DNA from: Undibacterium sp. KW1
Lineage (GTDB): Bacteria > Pseudomonadota > Gammaproteobacteria > Burkholderiales > Burkholderiaceae_D
DNA length: 64,000 nt
Reading direction: 5' to 3'
Assembly (NCBI RefSeq): GCF_009937955.1
Contig: NZ_AP018439.1
Coordinates: 3,968,001 to 4,032,000 of the forward strand
The notes under the pieces were generated by a model. That model had not been told where the DNA came from. It searched no databases and worked only from the letters and a program-made list of their open reading frames with translations. This document shows, piece by piece, positions 19,601 to 27,523 of the stretch (position 1 is its first letter; every line of letters begins with the position of its first letter). The translations under genes and the position numbers were made by a program.

Positions 19601-20287
19601 TCAATCCAGATGGCCTATGTAACGCAGTATTGAGGCGTCGATATCAACCAGCGTGTCATGTATCTGGGCGATGACCTTATAGCCTTCGTCAGACCCGTAG
19701 TGTTGCACGACCCGTCTTTCCAGCGTGGCGACCTCGCCTAGCTCAGCGATGGTATTGCCCATCGTAAAAGCATGCAGTCTGACCGGCCCGGCAAAGGTGG
19801 CAAAACAGAACAGGGGACTGCCAGCAGTGGCTACGCCTAGCTGCTGCAGGTTTTGCATGAGTTGCCCCATGCGCCCTGGCTGCGCTTGCAGGTTCAGGTA
19901 ATACAGGTAGGGTGGCGGGGTTTCGCGCTCTATCGGGTCTATGCCGTCATTGACACGGTTGAGTACAAAGCTTTCCATCTGCAAGACGCTTTCCTGGAAT
20001 TTTTCCAGCAAGGCTACGCTGTCAGCACCATAAACATCAGACAAAACCTGGTCCAGTGAAGGCATGCGGTCCATGTCACCAAGTTCTGCCAGGGGCAGCA
20101 TGATATACACATAATTGGCCGGGCCAGCCACCGTGGCGTAGGCCATCCAGCGCATGCGGCGGCTATGCTGCTGGTAGGCGAAAGCGACCTTGCCAGCCAG
20201 CTCCTTGAATTGCACATAGCGCTCGCGGCGCACAGACAAACGCACGAAAAGACAATAAGGGGTAGGAAAAAACCACTGAGCATTCAT
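19601..20287 (-). CDS. Unknown protein with two copies of a ferredoxin-like repeat, first gene of the PKS-NRPS operon
   Basis: A 228-residue soluble protein with no signal peptide or membrane segment. I do not recognise the family. The two halves look alike: near residue 11 YCLFVRLSV... then ATVAGPANYVYIMLPLAEL... and DVYG; near residue 127 YLYYLNLQA... then ATFAGPVRLHAFTMGNTIAEL... and QHYG. This spacing suggests an internal duplication of a small alpha/beta barrel-type (ABM/NIPSNAP-like) fold, which in other families binds small ligands or acts as a cofactor-free enzyme. It starts about 100 bp upstream of the megasynthase gene in the same direction and is the promoter-proximal gene of the cluster. 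A role as a tailoring enzyme or regulator is possible but unproven. Start ATG at 20287 has only a weak ribosome binding site. Confidence 0.8.
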   Translation of the reverse strand: MNAQWFFPTPYCLFVRLSVRRERYVQFKELAGKVAFAYQQHSRRMRWMAYATVAGPANYVYIMLPLAELGDMDRMPSLDQVLSDVYGADSVALLEKFQESVLQMESFVLNRVNDGIDPIERETPPPYLYYLNLQAQPGRMGQLMQNLQQLGVATAGSPLFCFATFAGPVRLHAFTMGNTIAELGEVATLERRVVQHYGSDEGYKVIAQIHDTLVDIDASILRYIGHLD

Positions 20288-20778
20288 TGTTTTTTTACCG
20301 GCTAAGTCGATGCAAAAAGTTTAACCGATCTGGGAGCCTGACAGCAATATGAATGCGGGCAAACAACACTTATTGAAGGATAAAAAAAATTGTGAAGAAA
20401 ACACGAAAAATCTGTTAATTTGCGTTAGAAATCATCGACAAAAAATTCCGGCACGGGAATAATAAGCTGCCCGGACAATGTATGCTCCTGCAGTTTTTTT
20501 CATGTCGCTGAAGTTCCTTCTAGCCGAGGGGGATGTTCCGGCTTTGTCAGCGATATTTTGAGAAGATTGCATTTAACAGTTTTTAACCTTGCACCTGCCC
20601 TGCTTGTTTATATTGGCATTTTCTATCTGCAACAAGTTACATTGAATATCCGAGCGGCAAGGGCCTGAAAGCCAGGACGTGCAGGCGATGTCAGCCAGGA
20701 GCCATGCGTGCATCACATTGTTGGCCTGTACCTGGTTTTTATCCACCTGTCAGGCTCATCATCGTCGAGGAGACTTAG
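20288..20778. other. Divergent intergenic region between PKS-NRPS operon and signalling operon
   Basis: About 490 bp without a credible ORF. It separates two outward-facing operons, so it must hold both promoters. The part next to 20288 is AT-rich with a run of seven A at 20383-20389. A weak hairpin with GCCG/CGGC arms lies near 20523-20542. I could not pick promoters with confidence. Confidence 0.6.
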
Positions 20779-21222
20779 ATGTCGAGTGAAGAAGCAGCGC
20801 CGGGCACAGCCAGATTCCACCATATCATCCCCGGCCTGATACCGGAGATAGAGAGCCTGACCGAGGCACTGCGTGGCTGGGCAGACCGTCACGGCATACC
20901 GGCACGCATGATTAACAGTATCGTCCTCATGCTGGATGAATTATTGACCAATGTTGTCATGCACGGCTATGGCGATGATGACAGTGGTGAAATTGAGGTG
21001 ACCGTGCTGGCGACTACGAATGGCCTTGAAGTTATCATCCGCGACAGCGCAACCACCTTTGACCCTTTCTCTATCGCCGAGCCTGACACCACACTCGATG
21101 TCGATGAGCGCGATATAGGCGGCCTGGGCGTGCATTTTGTCAGGAAGATGGCTGACAGTTTTGCCTATCGCCGCGATGGTGACATCAATGAAGTGCGTTT
21201 TAGCAAGAGTTTCCCGTCCTGA
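20779..21222 (+). CDS. RsbW/SpoIIAB-like HATPase (anti-sigma factor serine kinase type)
   Basis: A 147-residue HATPase_c domain protein. The N box is visible as MLDELLTNVVMHGYG (residues 52-66), the G1-type motif as VIIRDSATTFDPF near 93-105 and the G2-type GIGGLGVHFVRK region as DIGGLGVHFVRKMADSF near 120-136. Proteins of this type phosphorylate STAS-domain antagonists in partner-switching pathways; the phosphatase encoded 48 bp downstream is the usual counterpart. No STAS protein or alternative sigma factor is in the window, so the target is elsewhere or the protein acts otherwise. It begins at ATG with GAGGAGA 6 bases upstream, a strong ribosome binding site, and is the first gene of a six-gene operon. 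Confidence 0.9.
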   Translation: MSSEEAAPGTARFHHIIPGLIPEIESLTEALRGWADRHGIPARMINSIVLMLDELLTNVVMHGYGDDDSGEIEVTVLATTNGLEVIIRDSATTFDPFSIAEPDTTLDVDERDIGGLGVHFVRKMADSFAYRRDGDINEVRFSKSFPS

Positions 21223-21270
21223 TCATTTTTCAGCAAACAGACCAAAGATACCCAGACACCGGACCAGAAA

Positions 21271-23352
21271 ATGCCCAGCACGCCGCCGCCAGCCAGCCAC
21301 AAAAATAATATCAACTTCTTCCGCAACTATAACCGGCTGGTTGGCTTCACCTATATCGCCATCGTCGTACTGACCATGGGCTTTTTCCTGTTCCAGATAC
21401 GGCAAAAACACACCGAAGAAATCAAGGTCATACAAGGCCACGTTGATAGACACGGACAATTCGTTGAATTCATCCTGCGCTCATCACTGGACAGTCTCGA
21501 AGCCATGCGCATCTCGGCGGCCAATTTCTACGATAGCGCCCCACTTGCTTTTAGCAAGGCAGAAACAGATACCGGGCACTCCCCCCTGTTCAAAAAGCTG
21601 GAACAGGAAAAGCTGAGTTTTGATCTCGACAAGGCACCTGAAAAAGATGCCACTGGCAACCTGAACGGCCTGGGCAAACTGCAAGGCCGCACACCTGAAT
21701 TTTATCTCGACGTGGAAATGGCGCTGAACCTGAATCAGGTCTTCCAGGCGATTGCCTTCAACTTGCCGAATGCGAGCGAAAGTCGTTTCATCTCAGTAGA
21801 AAACTTCTCCAACACTTACCCCTGGCTGGATGCAGCAAAACGTCCACATAGTGACCAGGTATACCAAAGCCAGGCCTGGCTCATGGGTACCCCTGAGAAA
21901 AACCCTACCGGCGAAAAATACTGGGCACCAGTGTATTACGGTGGTACAGCCACTGGCTTGCTGGTGCCAACGGCTGCGCCCATCTACCATAACGACAAAT
22001 TCCGTGGCGTGGTATCCATCGATACCAGCCTCGATTACCTGAACCGCATCAACGCCGACTTTGCCTACCAGCCAGGCACAGTCTTTCTCGTCGATGCCTA
22101 TGGTGAAGTGGTGGCCCACCCTGATGCCTATGCCAATGCGCTTGAAGTGCAAGCGACACAAAAGCTGGAAAAAATCATGCCCGCTGGCATACTCACTGAC
22201 GGCAAACGCCTGACCGACATACCCGCCAACCAGGCCGTCGAGATGGGCGATTATCTGTTGATACGCCACCCCTTTATCTCAGCCCCCTGGCAACTCGTGT
22301 ATGTCGTACCCAGGAACCAGTTGTGGAAAAACCTCTTGTGGGAACGTGGCCCCATCATGCTGCTGGTGGTATTGGGCCTGACGCTGCTGATGGTCGTCAC
22401 TTATTACGTGACCACGCGTGAATTCATCTCACCGGCATCCAAGCTTGTGGCACATATCGCGCAAGAAAGCCAGTTCACCCCGGCACCGATACCGGCAGTA
22501 CCAGGCAGCTGGAAACCCTGGTTTGAAACCATCTCGCAAGCCTTTAAGCAAAGCCTGCAACTTGTCAGCATACGGCAGGAACTGGATATTGCAGCCAATA
22601 TGCAATTATCGATCCTGCCGCGCCATTGGCCCGATGAAAAAGAGTTTTCTTTATGGGGCATCATGCGTTCAGCCAAGGAAGTGGGCGGTGATTTCTATGA
22701 CCACTTCTCACTCGGCGATGGCAAGACCGGCATAGTCGTGGCCGATGTCAGCGGCAAGGGTGTACCTGCAGCATTATTTGGCATGGTATCGAAAACCCTG
22801 ATACGTGCGACCGCCACCCGCAATGTCAGCGAGCCTGGCGAGATCATCGCGATTGCCAATGACATCCTCGCAGAAGACAATGATGAATGCATCTTCGTCA
22901 CCACCTTTTATGCTGTGCTTGATCCGGCCACTGGCATACTTACTTATGTCAATGGCGGCCACCCACCACCGCTGTTGATACATCAGGATGGCACGACAGA
23001 ATTTTTACCCATGACTGGTGGCAGTGCACTCGGGATCATGGAAGGCATCCCCTTTGCGCAAAAAACTGTGCAATTGCGGGAAGGTGATTACGTACTTATC
23101 TATACCGATGGCGTGACAGAAGCCTTCAACCCGCAGAATGAAGAATACACACCAGAGCGCCTGCCACCCCTGTTTACGAATCGCCCCATTGCCGATGTCA
23201 ATGAAGCCGTCAATCGTACCGTTGCCGATGTCGATTTGCACGCGAATGGCGCACCGCAATCGGATGATATTACCTGTGTCGCCCTACATTTTCATTTTGC
23301 GAAAAATAGTGTGGCCGACAATAAACCACAAGAAGGTCAGCAGGCATCATGA
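21271..23352 (+). CDS. Membrane-bound SpoIIE/RsbU-type PP2C phosphatase with Cache sensor
   Basis: A 693-residue transmembrane receptor phosphatase. A first membrane helix lies near residues 25-45 (LVGFTYIAIVVLTMGFFLF). A large periplasmic double-Cache-like domain follows to about 345 and includes YWAPVYYGG and GVVSIDTSLDYL. A second helix lies near 355-378. A SpoIIE phosphatase domain (about 440-675) carries the metal-binding motifs GGDFYDHF, ADVSGKGVPAALF and SDDITCV. It should dephosphorylate a STAS antagonist in response to an extracellular small molecule. It partners the HATPase encoded just upstream. Its end overlaps the start of the next gene (ATGA), tying signal output to a periplasmic binding protein. 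Confidence 0.93.
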   Translation: MPSTPPPASHKNNINFFRNYNRLVGFTYIAIVVLTMGFFLFQIRQKHTEEIKVIQGHVDRHGQFVEFILRSSLDSLEAMRISAANFYDSAPLAFSKAETDTGHSPLFKKLEQEKLSFDLDKAPEKDATGNLNGLGKLQGRTPEFYLDVEMALNLNQVFQAIAFNLPNASESRFISVENFSNTYPWLDAAKRPHSDQVYQSQAWLMGTPEKNPTGEKYWAPVYYGGTATGLLVPTAAPIYHNDKFRGVVSIDTSLDYLNRINADFAYQPGTVFLVDAYGEVVAHPDAYANALEVQATQKLEKIMPAGILTDGKRLTDIPANQAVEMGDYLLIRHPFISAPWQLVYVVPRNQLWKNLLWERGPIMLLVVLGLTLLMVVTYYVTTREFISPASKLVAHIAQESQFTPAPIPAVPGSWKPWFETISQAFKQSLQLVSIRQELDIAANMQLSILPRHWPDEKEFSLWGIMRSAKEVGGDFYDHFSLGDGKTGIVVADVSGKGVPAALFGMVSKTLIRATATRNVSEPGEIIAIANDILAEDNDECIFVTTFYAVLDPATGILTYVNGGHPPPLLIHQDGTTEFLPMTGGSALGIMEGIPFAQKTVQLREGDYVLIYTDGVTEAFNPQNEEYTPERLPPLFTNRPIADVNEAVNRTVADVDLHANGAPQSDDITCVALHFHFAKNSVADNKPQEGQQAS

Positions 23353-24233
23353 TGAAATTCAAATCCACCATCTTTAGCCTTGGCTTGTGTTGCGCACTTT
23401 TGATGCTGAACTGTGCTGCTCAGGCCACCAGCCTGGCAGAAATCAAGCAGCGCGGCAAACTCGTCGTCGGTGTCAAGAAAGATGTACTGCTGTGGGGCTA
23501 TCAGGACAGCAGTGGCAAAATCGTAGGCATGGAGCCAGACCTTGCGCAAAACATCGCCACTGATCTTGGCGTGCAACTGGAACTGGTCGGCGTGCTGACG
23601 GCTGAACGCATAGACGCCGTCAAAAGCGGCCAGGTCGATATCCTGATTGCCACTCTTACTGATACGCCGGAGAGGCAAAAGGAACTGAACCTCATCCTGC
23701 CACATTACTATAGTTCAGGCGTGAACCTGCTGACCCGCAAGAGCGAAAACTTCAAGGAATGGACAGACCTCAAGAACCGCCGCGTTTGTAGCCGTCGTGG
23801 TGCCTTTTATAACCGCCGTGTGACTGTCACCTATGGTGCCGATGTAGTCGCCCTGTATTCCAACGACTGGTCCAAGCAGGCTTTGCGCGATGGCCGTTGT
23901 GCTGCTCTCGTGTATGACGATACGGCTATTGCCGCCATGCTGCGAGCCCCTGAATGGGCCAATGACTTTGTCATGCCCATGACCACGATTTTCACGACGC
24001 CATGGTCCATCGCGATTGCCCCGGCAGAGCGCGGTGGCGAACTGGAAAAATACCTGTCCAAGACCATCATCAACTGGCACAGGAATGGCTATTTGCAGCA
24101 AGTAGAAAAAACCTGGTCCATACCACCATCACGCTTTCTCGATGACATGCACAAGACCTGGAACAAGAAAAATGGCGACAAATGGTTATGCGGTGACAGC
24201 ATCAGCCCCAGCACACCGAAAGAATGCCTGTGA
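23349..24233 (+). CDS. Periplasmic amino-acid-type substrate-binding protein
   Basis: A 294-residue SBP family 3 protein. A signal peptide is visible (MMKFKSTIFSLGLCCALLML, cleavage near AQA-TS). The mature part begins with the family pattern LAEIKQRGKLVVGVKKDVLLWGYQD, followed by GMEPDLAQNIATDLGVQLELV and VDILIATLTDTPERQ. It resembles polar or acidic amino acid binding proteins of ABC importers; the ligand cannot be read. It overlaps the phosphatase gene by ATGA and the methyltransferase gene by 10 bp. A second homologue is fused to a permease two genes downstream. It could act as a ligand-loaded partner of the Cache receptor, as a transporter component, or both. Confidence 0.88.
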   Translation: MMKFKSTIFSLGLCCALLMLNCAAQATSLAEIKQRGKLVVGVKKDVLLWGYQDSSGKIVGMEPDLAQNIATDLGVQLELVGVLTAERIDAVKSGQVDILIATLTDTPERQKELNLILPHYYSSGVNLLTRKSENFKEWTDLKNRRVCSRRGAFYNRRVTVTYGADVVALYSNDWSKQALRDGRCAALVYDDTAIAAMLRAPEWANDFVMPMTTIFTTPWSIAIAPAERGGELEKYLSKTIINWHRNGYLQQVEKTWSIPPSRFLDDMHKTWNKKNGDKWLCGDSISPSTPKECL

Positions 24234-25057
24234 AAGATGATTTCCCAGCACCGGTCCGTGATAATCATCAAATCGCCGAGGCGATGACGGATTTGTACGA
24301 CCGCTATTACACCAGCCATGAATATGAAAAGCGCTATCCCAAGCCCAACCAGGGCACCATGCACTTCCTGTTTGATAATGGCGCTAGAGAGGCAAAAGAC
24401 ATACTCGATTTTGGTTGCGGTAATGGCCGCTATGCACTGCCCCTTTTACAGCAAACCAACGCGAGGCTGACCGGTTTTGATATCTCACATGCGGCGATAG
24501 CCGAGCTGTCACGTTTTTTACAGAATAATCCGCATGCAGAGCGCATGCGGCTGTTTGATGGTGACGCACAAGTCCTCAATGGGCAAGGCGACTATGACCT
24601 TGTCATGCTGATGTTTGGTGTGCTCAGCCATGTTGGCGACCATACCGCCAGGCTGGCCACACTAAGGCAATTGCGCAGCCTGATGCGGCCTGAAGGCAAG
24701 CTGGTGCTCAGCGTACCCAGCATTTTCCGCCGCCGCCCCTTCGAGCTATTCGCAGCATACTGGCAGCGCATGACAGGCAAGGCGCGTGATACGCAAAAAG
24801 AACCGGGCAATATTTTCTTTACTCGCAACATAGACAAACAGGCGCACCAGTTTTTTTATCACCTGTACTCTGTTGCCGGCTTGCGTGCAGAATTGCAGGA
24901 AGCAGGCTTTACCATCATCGCCCTGTCACCAGAAAGCCTGCTGCCAGAATGGACGATCACCCAGCATGACCTGTTGGGCAAGCTTGATGAAGCCCTGCTA
25001 CCCTTGCTGCCTGCGGCGCTCGGCTATGGCATACGTGCAGTGGCTGTACCCACATAG
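24224..25057 (+). CDS. Class I SAM-dependent methyltransferase
   Basis: A 277-residue methyltransferase. Motif I is ILDFGCGNGRYALPLL (near 57-72), followed by LTGFDIS, an acidic strand-2 end, and motif IV-like YDLVMLMFGVLSHV. The C-terminal half has a helical insertion and no membrane segment. The substrate is unknown. It overlaps the binding protein gene by 10 bp and is followed after 24 bp by the fused binding protein-permease, so it is co-expressed with an amino-acid-type transport system. ATG at 24224 is used; a GTG two codons later is an alternative. Confidence 0.87.
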   Translation: MPVKDDFPAPVRDNHQIAEAMTDLYDRYYTSHEYEKRYPKPNQGTMHFLFDNGAREAKDILDFGCGNGRYALPLLQQTNARLTGFDISHAAIAELSRFLQNNPHAERMRLFDGDAQVLNGQGDYDLVMLMFGVLSHVGDHTARLATLRQLRSLMRPEGKLVLSVPSIFRRRPFELFAAYWQRMTGKARDTQKEPGNIFFTRNIDKQAHQFFYHLYSVAGLRAELQEAGFTIIALSPESLLPEWTITQHDLLGKLDEALLPLLPAALGYGIRAVAVPT

Positions 25058-25081
25058 ACATGATTCAAACATGATTCAAAC

Positions 25082-26715
25082 ATGACGATATACAAAAGAA
25101 AAATAAAATCATATTGCGGCCTGGTACTTTTGTTGATGGTGTTTTTCATGTCAGCAGTACAGGCACAAGCAGCAAAGTCCCCGGCTGCAAGCGAAAGACT
25201 GACATTGATACACGAACGTGGCGCAATCGTCGTCGGCGTCAAAACCGATTACCCCCCTTTGGCATGCTGGACGCCAATGGCGTGCCCGAAGGTTTCGAGC
25301 ATGATCTGGCAGCCGACATCGCCAAACGCCTTGGCGTGCAATTACGCAAGGTCAGCGTCACCGGCAGCAACCGCCTGCAAAAATTGCAGGAAGGCGTGAT
25401 CGACCTGGTCATCGCCACTACGGGAGACACGGAAGAACGCCGCCAGATCGTGACCATGATAGAGCCTAATTACTATGCGTCTGGTGTCACCCTGTTCATG
25501 CCACCAACAGCTAACATCAAGGACTGGGCAGATACCCGCGGTCATCCGGTATGTGCAACGCAAGGCTCTTATTTCAACCGCGTCATGCAGCAGCGCTATC
25601 TGATGGAATTGCAGATGTATAACAATGCCAGAGATGCCAAACTGGCCGTCAAGGATGGGCGCTGCATAGGCTATCTGTTCGACAATACAGCAGTCATCAA
25701 TGATCTCGCCAACCCCGAATGGAAAGGCTATAAAGCCCCCCTGCCACCTACTCTGAATACGCCCTGGGCCATGGCTATCAGCAAGAACGAAAAAGGCACG
25801 GAGTTTGAAAAAATGCTCGGCGATATCGTCGCCGACTGGCACCGCAGCGGCTTTTTGCAAGAGCGGGAAAAAGCCTGGGGTATAGCGCCATCAAAATTCC
25901 TGGCGGATACCCACGCACTGTGGCAAAAAGAGGAAGGCGACAAGACACCCTTTTGCCACCGCATGCCAGAAGGTAGCTGGCGCGCGGAATGTCGTAACCA
26001 GGTATTCCTGACATCAACAGATGTAGGTGGTCTGGCGCAACTTGGTCTGTGGCTCAATGAAACCACGGGCATCAACCTGACCCTGGTGTATGACAGCTTT
26101 GACCGCAGCCAGTTCTTTTATGGCTTGGTGGTTACGCTGGTGCTAACGGTTTTGTGCATCACTTGCAGCCTCTTGCTGGGCTGGGCGGGTGCAGTATTTG
26201 CCGAATCCAGAATATCGCTATTATCAGTCACGGCACGGCTGCTGGGCACGACAGGCCGCATGACACCGCCGCTGCTGTGCATGTATCTGCTGCTGTTTGG
26301 TATTGGTGCAATCCTCAGTGAATCTGTAGGTATAGCACTGCCAGCCTTTGGCGTGGTGGTGTTTTGCCTCAGCGTATATACCGGTGCAGGTGTCATGACA
26401 GCCTTGCTGGATGCTGCTACCGCCTACCGCTTGCAGCACGGCGAATTCCGCCTGCGATTTGCCAACACCTCGCAAATCGCCAGGCTGGCCAGCGGCTCGG
26501 TCACGGCTTCGCTGATCAACGTCTCCAAAGCCACCATGATGGCTTCTGCCGTCGCGGTGCCAGAACTATTGTCAGCCACTACTTCCATCATCAATGAACG
26601 CGGCAATGTCGGCGTCATGATGAATGCCCTGCTATTGACCTTCTTGCTGATTATCTTTGCCGTCGTGCGTGTCATACGCCAGCTGGAACAAAAAATCCTG
26701 GCGAGGGTCGCATGA
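25082..26715 (+). pseudogene. Fused substrate-binding protein-ABC permease, interrupted by a one-base frameshift
   Basis: The coding region starts at 25082 with a signal peptide (MTIYKRKIKSYCGLVLLLMV) and reads RLTLIHERGAIVVGVKTDYPP, then leaves frame. The homologous continuation FGMLDANGVPEGFEHDL is in the next frame and stays open to 26715. The break is in the run of six C and three T at 25252-25260; one extra base there restores a protein of about 544 residues. The N-terminal part (about 25-300) is an SBP family 3 domain like that at 23349-24233. The C-terminal part (about 330-544) is a HisM-type permease with several membrane helices and an EAA-like loop (TASLINVSKATMMASAV). The indel could be a sequencing error, a true inactivating mutation or phase-variable slippage. 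Downstream overlap with the next permease gene (ATGATG) is intact. Confidence 0.85.
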
Positions 26716-27362
26716 TGGATGGCACAGAAATCTTCCAGCACCTGCTGACCTGGACACCATTCTTGCTTGGCGGCTTTGCCATGAATATCTGGATATCCAT
26801 CGTCGCCATGATCATAGGTACGGGCATAGGCTGGCTGCTGGCAACCTTGCGCCTGTCCACTCATCCACGCCGCGTCAAAGCCAGCCTGGTGGCAACCGAA
26901 TTTTCACGCAGCATACCGACTATCGTGTTCCAGTTTTATCTGGCCTTCATGCTGCCGTCTGAAATCCTGCTGCCTTATTTCAAGACCATCATCAGCTTCC
27001 CGGTATGGATCAAGGCCGCACTGGCACTGGCGATTGCCGTCATTGGTTTCACCAGCGATAACCTGACCATCGCCATGGATGAATGGAAGAAGGGCAACCA
27101 CCATGCCGCCTTCCTGTTCATCCCCAGCTGGACCAGCTATGCCCTCATCATCGTCATGGCATCGAGCACGGCATCCATCATCGGTGTCAGCGAACTGGTC
27201 AGCCGCTGCAATACCGTCATTAATGCGACAGGCAATACGGCTTTGATGCTGCCGATTTATCTGTATGCCTGTTTATTCTTTTTTTGTTTTTGCTATCCGC
27301 TGACTTTGTTGATGAAGCGGATTTCGAGGCAGTTGAAGTTGCGGTATGGGATGGAGAGTTGA
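26712..27362 (+). CDS. ABC-type amino acid permease
   Basis: A 216-residue integral membrane permease of the HisM/GlnP family with about five helices: MNIWISIVAMIIGTGIGWLL early, then AALALAIAVIGF, ALIIVMASSTASIIGVSELV and MLPIYLYACLFFFCFCYPL at the C-terminus. The EAA-type loop is near FIPSWTSYALIIVMASSTA. It overlaps the stop of the fused binding protein-permease gene, so the two permease parts probably pair. No ATP-binding subunit is encoded in this operon or elsewhere in the window; it would have to be supplied in trans. It is the last gene of the operon. Confidence 0.9.
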   Translation: MMDGTEIFQHLLTWTPFLLGGFAMNIWISIVAMIIGTGIGWLLATLRLSTHPRRVKASLVATEFSRSIPTIVFQFYLAFMLPSEILLPYFKTIISFPVWIKAALALAIAVIGFTSDNLTIAMDEWKKGNHHAAFLFIPSWTSYALIIVMASSTASIIGVSELVSRCNTVINATGNTALMLPIYLYACLFFFCFCYPLTLLMKRISRQLKLRYGMES

Positions 27363-27386
27363 GGTAGGCGTAGGCCGGGCAAGCGA

Positions 27387-27489
27387 CGTAGGTTGGGCTA
27401 CGGTTCACCAGCCAAACACTCGGCTTTTAAATAAGGTATACGTTTGTTAAGGCCCAGTGTTGGGCTGATAACCCGTAGCCCAACCTACG
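27387..27489. repeat. Perfect 17-bp inverted repeat between convergent genes
   Basis: The arms are cgtaggttgggctacgg at 27387-27403 and its exact complement at 27473-27489, separated by 69 bp. The element fills the gap between the permease gene and the convergent oxidoreductase gene. GTAGGTTGGGCTACGG-type palindromic arms are familiar from dispersed intergenic repeats in many proteobacteria. The RNA could fold into a long-armed structure and act as a bidirectional terminator, although there is no U tract. Confidence 0.75.
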
Positions 27490-27523
27490 AGAAACATGCA
27501 TTGCGCGTCTAACAAACGCCTCA

